Shown here in pieces: positions 1 through 4,125 of a stretch of 7,112 nt of DNA; position 1 is the stretch's first letter; each line of letters begins with the position of its first letter. The notes below the pieces were generated by a model. It ran no database searches and was not told the origin of the DNA. It was given only the letters and a program-made list of their open reading frames with translations. Source of the DNA: Sporosarcina sp. (GTDB lineage: Bacteria; Bacillota; Bacilli; Bacillales_A; Planococcaceae); assembly GCA_029263945.1 (NCBI GenBank), contig JARIDM010000162.1, forward strand, positions 1 through 7,112. The letters run 5' to 3'. The translations under genes were made by a program, and so were the position numbers.

Positions 1-1
1 C

Positions 2-118
2 GGCACTGTGACAGAATTTGATGTTCTGGCACGTTTCGACTCTGATGTTGAAGTTGATTACTACCGTCACGGTGGAATCTTACAAATGGTTCTTCGCGAC
101 AAAATGAAAACAAACTAA
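2..118 (+). CDS. acnA: Aconitate hydratase, C-terminal end only (partial, 5' cut by window edge)
   Basis: Only the last 38 residues are present, reading from base 2 to a TAA at 116-118. The peptide ends with the motif GGILQMVLRDK preceded by DVEVDYYRHG. This is the characteristic tail of the AcnA/IRP1-type monomeric aconitase (B. subtilis CitB), the cytosolic [4Fe-4S] enzyme that interconverts citrate and isocitrate in the TCA cycle. The cluster cysteines and active-site residues lie upstream of the window, so activity cannot be judged. The identification rests on the tail motif and on the downstream gene order (yneP, yneQ, yneR, plsY, parE, parC), which matches the region after citB in Bacillus. 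A strong terminator follows 8 bases after the stop, so transcription probably ends here. Confidence 0.9.
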   Translation, partial: GTVTEFDVLARFDSDVEVDYYRHGGILQMVLRDKMKTN

Positions 119-126
119 ATCGTAGG

Positions 127-154
127 AGGTGCCCTTTAATGGGGCACCTTTTTT
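127..154 (+). terminator. Rho-independent terminator after aconitase
   Basis: A perfect 8-bp stem, AGGTGCCC (127-134) and GGGCACCT (142-149), encloses a 7-base loop and runs into six T residues (149-154). It starts 8 bases after the aconitase stop and isolates that gene from the downstream yneP-yneQ unit. Confidence 0.93.
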
Positions 155-189
155 AAATCCTACAACACACTTAATATGAGAAGGTTTTG

Positions 190-195
190 TATAAT
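190..195 (+). promoter_or_regulatory. Candidate -10 box of the yneP-yneQ promoter
   Basis: A perfect TATAAT at 190-195 follows the aconitase terminator and precedes yneP. A purine at 202 is at the expected distance for a start site. No hexamer close to TTGACA lies 15-18 bases upstream; the best-spaced sequence is ACACTT at 167-172. The TG at 188-189 abuts the -10 without the usual one-base gap of an extended -10. The predicted leader would be only about 13 nt, with the ribosome-binding site at its very 5' end. Confidence 0.5.
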
Positions 196-202
196 AGAAA
201 CA

Positions 203-210
203 GAGGTGAG
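203..210 (+). promoter_or_regulatory. Ribosome binding site that fixes the TTG start of yneP
   Basis: GAGGTGAG at 203-210 is a good match to the Bacillus Shine-Dalgarno. The core GGTG at 205-208 stands six bases before TTG at 215-217. The upstream in-frame ATG at 176 has no comparable site and would put the promoter -10 box inside the coding sequence. Confidence 0.85.
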
Positions 211-214
211 TACT

Positions 215-640
215 TTGTTTGTAAGTGAAAAGAAAATTGAAATTCGATATGCAGAAACAGATCAGATGGGCGTCGTTTACCATGCAAATTATTTAGTTTG
301 GTTAGAAATAGGACGAACACAGCTGATTAAGGATTTAGGTTTTACATATGCTGGGCTAGAAGCAGAAGGCTACTTGTCTCCAGTAACGGATTTGTCTATC
401 CAATATAAGGCGGCGATGAAATATGGACAGAATGCATGGGTGCGCACTTGGGTCGAGTCACATGGTAGAATTAGAACGTTGTACGGCTATGAAATCCTTC
501 ATGAAGACGGAACCATTGCAGCAACGGCAAAAACGGAACACGTTGTTGTGAAAAAAGAAAATTTCCGTCCTGTTTCTTTAAAGAAAATTGCACCTGAATG
601 GGATGCGAAATATAAAGAAATTCAAAGGTTGGAAGACTAA
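215..640 (+). CDS. yneP: YneP-type acyl-CoA thioesterase, 4-hydroxybenzoyl-CoA thioesterase / YbgC-FadM family
   Basis: This is a 141-residue cytoplasmic single-hotdog-fold protein, close to the usual 130-140 residues of the YbgC/FadM/YneP family, which hydrolyses acyl-CoA thioesters. The family's active-site stretch is visible near the N-terminus as ETDQMGVVYHANY (residues 14-26). Asp16 corresponds to the catalytic aspartate of 4-hydroxybenzoyl-CoA thioesterase, and the aromatic/His/Asn residues of the YHANY segment follow. The region around 60-66 (LSIQYKAAM) fits the family's substrate-tunnel strand. The start is taken as TTG at 215 because of the adjacent Shine-Dalgarno. An in-frame ATG at 176 would add 13 unsupported residues (giving 154 aa) and overlap the promoter. 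The stop codon overlaps the yneQ start by one base, so the two are co-translated. The true acyl chain substrate cannot be read from sequence. Confidence 0.88.
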   Translation: MFVSEKKIEIRYAETDQMGVVYHANYLVWLEIGRTQLIKDLGFTYAGLEAEGYLSPVTDLSIQYKAAMKYGQNAWVRTWVESHGRIRTLYGYEILHEDGTIAATAKTEHVVVKKENFRPVSLKKIAPEWDAKYKEIQRLED

Positions 641-942
641 TGGCATTTGGAATTAAAAGAAGCGAATTAAATGCATGGAAGGTTGCAGTTTATAAAGGGG
701 AAATTGCATTTTTAACACATTATTGGGTAGATGATCGTTTTCCTGGATGCAAAACTGTAACAAAAGTGGGCTGTGCAGATTTGGATAAATTGATTGAGTG
801 GGGAAAGCAATATAACTTAAAACCGCATTGGATTGATATGAAAGAAGACTATCCACACTTTGATTTGTTTGGAGAACTTGAGCGTAGGATCTTGCTTGAA
901 GAGGGATTGTCTAGACAATTAAAACGCTTTGGGTTGTTATAG
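640..942 (+). CDS. yneQ: YneQ family conserved hypothetical protein
   Basis: This 100-residue protein of unknown function matches, from memory, B. subtilis YneQ in size, position and general sequence. It has no signal peptide or membrane segment and is rich in aromatic and charged residues, including HYWVDDRFPGC at 27-37 and KPHWIDMKEDYPHFDLF at 61-77. The two cysteines (37 and 45) are 8 apart and do not form an obvious metal motif. The C-terminus is a basic amphipathic helix (residues 79-98). The ATG shares its first base with the yneP stop codon (TAATG), which implies translational coupling. The upstream Shine-Dalgarno is weak (AAAGGTTGG at 624-632), so reinitiation by ribosomes finishing yneP is likely. 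A hairpin terminator follows about 20 bases later. No function is proposed. Confidence 0.82.
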   Translation: MAFGIKRSELNAWKVAVYKGEIAFLTHYWVDDRFPGCKTVTKVGCADLDKLIEWGKQYNLKPHWIDMKEDYPHFDLFGELERRILLEEGLSRQLKRFGLL

Positions 943-963
943 CCTTTTTATGTCAATACATAC

Positions 964-998
964 AAAAATCGTGAGGCGAGAGGCCATCACGATTTTTT
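964..998. terminator. Bidirectional intrinsic terminator between yneQ and yneR
   Basis: An 11-bp perfect inverted repeat, AAAAATCGTGA (964-974) and TCACGATTTTT (987-997), has an inner GGC/GCC extension (975-977 with 983-985) closed by a GAGAG loop, leaving A986 unpaired. The A-run on the left and T-run on the right give a U-tract in both directions, so it can end yneP-yneQ on the + strand and plsY-yneR on the - strand. Its right arm is also the last codons and stop of yneR. Confidence 0.9.
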
Positions 999-1280
999 GT
1001 ACGCATAAGTAATTTCATTTAGGTCTTCTGCCAACTGAACAGTTAAATCATGTTCATCAAAAAACCATTGGTCATGGCGATCAACATAATAAACTACACC
1101 TTCGTGCGTTACTTGGGTAGCAATTTCGTCAGGTTCTTCTTTGGTAACGCCTAAAGAAAATGCTTCATGAAGGGGACTTGCCCCTCCGTATCTTGCAAAG
1201 AAACGAATGTGCTCTCCAGACACTACATCCATTTCTTCTTTAAACCATGTACATGCTTCATCTGTTACGATAATTTTCAC
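987..1280 (-). CDS. yneR: YneR family HesB/IscA-like protein
   Basis: This is a small cytoplasmic protein of 97 residues resembling B. subtilis YneR (about 95 aa), in the HesB/YadR/YfhF branch of the IscA-like fold. Typical features are the opening MKIIVTDEACTWFKEEM, the central strand HIRFFARYGGAS (24-35), and YYVDRHDQWFF (64-74). The three cysteines that bind iron-sulfur clusters in true A-type carriers are absent. The only cysteine is Cys10, so classical Fe-S carriage is unlikely and the role is unknown. The start is taken as GTG at 1278-1280 because GGTG lies six bases upstream. A GTG three codons earlier (1287-1289, giving 100 aa) is possible but its Shine-Dalgarno would be too close. 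The gene follows plsY after a gap of about 37 bases and is probably co-transcribed with it. The stop codon lies within the terminator stem. Confidence 0.82.
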   Translation of the reverse strand: MKIIVTDEACTWFKEEMDVVSGEHIRFFARYGGASPLHEAFSLGVTKEEPDEIATQVTHEGVVYYVDRHDQWFFDEHDLTVQLAEDLNEITYAYKKS

Positions 1281-1317
1281 TTGAGCCACCAGCCTTTCGG
1301 TTTCTCATTCTATTGTA

Positions 1318-1920
1318 TTACAACCAAGTGATTTTTGGCTCGGTTCCAGCTTTGATTCTAGAAATATTTGCCCGATGACGATAAAAAATAAAGAGTGCAA
1401 AAGTAACTACAGTGACTAATAAATAGATGTCATCTGTTCTAATATAGTGAAAAGTGGTATAAATGACGGCGACCACAGCAACAGCTAATGATGTAAATGA
1501 TACCATTTTAGACAATTTTAAAACAATGAAAAAAGTGAGTAAAACAACAATAAAGATTGGCCAGTTATAGCCGAGTAATACACCACCCGAAGTTGCAACA
1601 GCTTTACCACCTTTAAATTTGGCGAACACTGGATACATGTGACCAATCACCGCAGCGAACCCTAAAATGAGGGGATTGACCGTAGTGGATGAAAAGAATG
1701 GGAGTAAAGGTAAGAGTACTGCAACAGTCCCTTTTAATATATCGAGTATCGTAACGATAAAACCTGCCGTTTTCCCAAGGACTCTAAAAGTATTCGTACC
1801 CCCAAGATTCCCACTTCCATACTCACGAATATCCTTTTTGTAAAATAGCTTACCAACCCATAATGCAGAAGGAATCGAACCGATGATATAAGCGGTAAGC
1901 AAAATGATTAATAATTCCAT
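1318..1920 (-). CDS. plsY: Glycerol-3-phosphate acyltransferase PlsY (acyl-phosphate dependent)
   Basis: PlsY is an integral membrane enzyme that moves an acyl chain from acyl-phosphate (made by PlsX) to position 1 of glycerol-3-phosphate. This is the first step of phospholipid synthesis in most Gram-positives. The 200-residue length is normal. All three conserved motifs are present: GSGNLGGTN (35-43, with Gly41 where many members have Ala), KFKGGKAVAT (101-110), and HRANISRIKAGTE (182-194). About six to seven hydrophobic segments can be seen, roughly at 1-23, 52-74, 82-100, 112-134, 138-157 and 164-180, with the motifs in the connecting loops. The ATG at 1918-1920 is preceded by GAGGCG (1927-1932 on the complement) six bases away. 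A SigA-type promoter lies just upstream, and yneR follows in the same direction. It is divergent from parE. Confidence 0.96.
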   Translation of the reverse strand: MELLIILLTAYIIGSIPSALWVGKLFYKKDIREYGSGNLGGTNTFRVLGKTAGFIVTILDILKGTVAVLLPLLPFFSSTTVNPLILGFAAVIGHMYPVFAKFKGGKAVATSGGVLLGYNWPIFIVVLLTFFIVLKLSKMVSFTSLAVAVVAVIYTTFHYIRTDDIYLLVTVVTFALFIFYRHRANISRIKAGTEPKITWL

Positions 1921-1956
1921 TGTATGCGCCTCTATTCTTAAACAATCTATGGTTTT

Positions 1957-1985
1957 AGTTTAGCAGAATGATGTTGTGCCGACAA
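1957..1985 (-). promoter_or_regulatory. SigA-type promoter for plsY-yneR
   Basis: On the minus strand, TTGTCG (complement of 1980-1985) and TAAACT (complement of 1957-1962) are separated by exactly 17 bases. TGC just before the -10 makes it an extended -10. Each hexamer matches consensus at four of six positions. The start site would fall near 1950, giving a leader of about 30 bases with the Shine-Dalgarno near its end. Confidence 0.6.
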
Positions 1986-2084
1986 TGGTCGTTTCCGTTT
2001 GTTTGTGGAAAGTTTCACTCACTTCATTGCAATTCCCCATTTTTTTATATACAATTAATTGAGCGAGTTTCTGAAAACGTTGAT

Positions 2085-2113
2085 TTGACAACCTTCTTTA
2101 GAAACTGTACATT
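2085..2113 (+). promoter_or_regulatory. SigA-type promoter for parE-parC
   Basis: A perfect -35 TTGACA (2085-2090) is followed, after 17 bases, by TACATT (2108-2113, four of six matches to TATAAT). Transcription would start near 2120, about 32 bases before the TTG start of parE. Confidence 0.72.
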
Positions 2114-2123
2114 GATGTAGTTA

Positions 2124-2137
2124 TGAACTTGTGTTTT
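2124..2137 (+). promoter_or_regulatory. Possible weak LexA (SOS) box in the parE leader
   Basis: TGAACTTGTGTTTT resembles the Bacillus LexA consensus CGAACRNRYGTTYG, matching 11 of 14 positions. It has the GAAC and GTT half-site cores with correct spacing, but lacks the outer C and G and has T at the first R position. It would cover roughly +4 to +17 of the parE transcript, where a bound repressor could block initiation. LexA control of parEC has been reported in B. subtilis as far as I recall. The site is imperfect and may be chance. Confidence 0.3.
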
Positions 2138-2139
2138 AT

Positions 2140-2144
2140 GGAGG
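2140..2144 (+). promoter_or_regulatory. Ribosome binding site that fixes the TTG start of parE
   Basis: GGAGG at 2140-2144 sits seven bases before TTG at 2152-2154. The upstream in-frame GTG at 2131 would place this site inside the coding sequence and has no Shine-Dalgarno of its own. Confidence 0.9.
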
Positions 2145-2151
2145 CGGAAAT

Positions 2152-4125
2152 TTGGCTAAAGAACAAGAAATTTTTACTTATGATGATAATTCAATACAAG
2201 TCCTTGAAGGATTAGATGCAGTACGAAAACGTCCTGGTATGTATATAGGTTCAACAGATACACGTGGGCTTCATCACCTCGTATACGAAATTGTAGACAA
2301 CTCCGTAGATGAAGCACTTGGTGGTTTTGGTACTGAAATAAAAGTTACTTTGCATAATGATGGCAGCATAAGCGTCAGAGACTTTGGTCGTGGGATGCCA
2401 ACAGGTATTCACCAAACTGGAAAACCAACGACTGAAGTAATTATGACCGTGCTACATGCAGGTGGTAAGTTTGGTCAAGGTGGCTATAAAACAAGTGGTG
2501 GCCTTCACGGCGTTGGTGCTGCTGTCGTAAACGCACTATCAGAATGGCTAGAGGTTACGATTTACCGAGACGGTAAAATATTCCGTCAACGTTTTGAAAA
2601 TGGTGGCAAACCGGCGACGACACTTGAAAATATAGGCACCACTCGAGAAAAAGGTACGATGATTCACTTCAAACCAGATGGCGCCATTTTTTCAACACTC
2701 AAGTACCAATACGATACAATTAGCGAACGCTTAAGAGAATCTGCTTTTTTATTGAAAGGCCTAACGATCGATTTAAAAGAAGAAAGTACAGATAAGCATG
2801 AAGTGTTTTTCTATGAAACTGGTATTAAAGCTTTTGTTGAATATTTAAATGAAGAAAAAGATGTCCTACATGAAGTTGCATATTTAGAGGGTGAGGCAGA
2901 CAACATTGAAGTCGAATTTGCTTTTCAATTCAGTGATGGCTATTCGGAAACAATCCTCTCATTTGTGAACAACGTGCGTACAAAAGACGGCGGCACACAT
3001 GAAACGGGTGCTCGAACTGCACTTACAAGAGTATTCAATGATTATGCGCGAAGAACTGGTCTGATTAAGGAAAAAGATAAGAATTTAGAAGGTGCAGATG
3101 TTCGTGAAGGAATTTCTGCGATTATTTCTGTTCGAATTCCAGAAGAAATCTTGCAGTTCGAAGGACAAACGAAAAGTAAATTAGGAACGAGTGAAGCACG
3201 ATCTATTACGGAGGCAGTGGTTGCACAGAAATTACTGTATTTCTTAGAAGAAAATGCAGATTTAAGCGCATCACTGATCCGTAAAGCAATTCGTTCTCAA
3301 CAAGCAAGAGAAGCGGCACGTAAAGCACGTGAAGACGCAAGGTCTGGTAAGAAGCGTAAAAGGTCTGATACACTGCTATCGGGTAAACTAACGCCAGCAC
3401 AGTCTAGAAACGCTGCTAGAAACGAATTATACCTCGTCGAGGGTGATTCTGCTGGTGGTTCTGCCAAACAAGGTCGAGATCGAGTTTTTCAAGCGATTTT
3501 GCCGCTTCGAGGGAAAGTAATTAACACAGAAAAAGCAAAACTTGACGACATTATGAAAAATGAAGAAATTAATATGATTATCCATGCAATTGGTGGCGGG
3601 GTCGGCGCTGACTTTAATGTAGAAGACTCGGCTTATGATAAAATTGTCATTATGACGGATGCCGATACCGATGGGGCACATATTCAAGTTCTTTTGTTGA
3701 CTTTCTTTTATCGCTATATGAAACCGTTAATCGAAGCAGGGAAAATTTTCATTGCACTTCCTCCTTTATTTAAAGTTTTCAAAGGTGTAGGGAAAAAGGA
3801 AAAATTAGCCTATGCATGGACAGAAACAGATTTGGATGAAGCCATCGAAAAAATCGGTAAGAATTATATGTTACAGCGGTATAAAGGTCTTGGAGAGATG
3901 AATGCGGATCAGTTATGGGATACAACGATGAATCCTGAGACAAGAACACTTATTCGAGTAACCATTGAGGATGGGGCAAAAGCAGAACGCCGCATTACAA
4001 CCTTAATGGGCGACAAAGTTGAACCGAGAAGACGTTGGATTGAAGAGAACGTCGATTTTGGTCAAATTGAAGAACACAATATATTAGATAATGAATTTAT
4101 CCATGTCGAGGAGGATTATGAATGA
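2152..4125 (+). CDS. parE: DNA topoisomerase IV subunit B (ParE)
   Basis: ParE is the ATPase subunit of topoisomerase IV, which with ParC decatenates daughter chromosomes and relaxes supercoils. From the TTG start it has 657 residues, almost the same as B. subtilis ParE (about 655). The GHKL ATPase domain comes first: Glu46 and Asn50 in YEIVDNSVDEAL are the catalytic base and Mg-binding residue, Asp77 lies in DFGRGMP, and the lid glycines are in SGGLHGVGAAVVNALS (115-130). The transducer carries QTKSKLG (339-345), whose Lys341 contacts ATP. The TOPRIM domain has EGDSAGGSA (430-438), PLRGKVINTEKA (451-462) and the metal triad DADTD (503-507). The C-terminus carries QRYKGLGEMN (575-584). Topoisomerase IV rather than gyrase is chosen because parC follows directly. 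The TGA stop overlaps the parC ATG by four bases. No quinolone-resistance change is evident in the TOPRIM motifs. Confidence 0.97.
   Translation: MAKEQEIFTYDDNSIQVLEGLDAVRKRPGMYIGSTDTRGLHHLVYEIVDNSVDEALGGFGTEIKVTLHNDGSISVRDFGRGMPTGIHQTGKPTTEVIMTVLHAGGKFGQGGYKTSGGLHGVGAAVVNALSEWLEVTIYRDGKIFRQRFENGGKPATTLENIGTTREKGTMIHFKPDGAIFSTLKYQYDTISERLRESAFLLKGLTIDLKEESTDKHEVFFYETGIKAFVEYLNEEKDVLHEVAYLEGEADNIEVEFAFQFSDGYSETILSFVNNVRTKDGGTHETGARTALTRVFNDYARRTGLIKEKDKNLEGADVREGISAIISVRIPEEILQFEGQTKSKLGTSEARSITEAVVAQKLLYFLEENADLSASLIRKAIRSQQAREAARKAREDARSGKKRKRSDTLLSGKLTPAQSRNAARNELYLVEGDSAGGSAKQGRDRVFQAILPLRGKVINTEKAKLDDIMKNEEINMIIHAIGGGVGADFNVEDSAYDKIVIMTDADTDGAHIQVLLLTFFYRYMKPLIEAGKIFIALPPLFKVFKGVGKKEKLAYAWTETDLDEAIEKIGKNYMLQRYKGLGEMNADQLWDTTMNPETRTLIRVTIEDGAKAERRITTLMGDKVEPRRRWIEENVDFGQIEEHNILDNEFIHVEEDYE
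4108..4114 (+). promoter_or_regulatory. Ribosome binding site of parC inside the end of parE
   Basis: GAGGAGG at 4108-4114 is a strong Shine-Dalgarno seven bases before the parC ATG at 4122. It is encoded by the last Glu codons of parE, which makes the two reading frames tightly coupled and supports equal subunit output. Confidence 0.88.

Noticed and set aside
1312..1317. TACAAT on the minus strand between plsY and yneR, as an internal promoter for yneR
   Set aside because: The hexamer 17 bases upstream (AGCCAA) bears no likeness to TTGACA. Read-through from the plsY promoter explains expression more simply.
1313..1323. TTGTATTACAA short palindrome at the end of plsY
   Set aside because: Only five bases per arm, overlapping the stop codon, with no T-run and no promoter to act on. 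It is consistent with chance in AT-rich DNA.
1921..2151. Searched for a small gene (such as yneT) or riboswitch between plsY and parE
   Set aside because: No open frame with a ribosome binding site and no stable hairpin plus T-run was seen. The region is explained by two divergent promoters and leaders.
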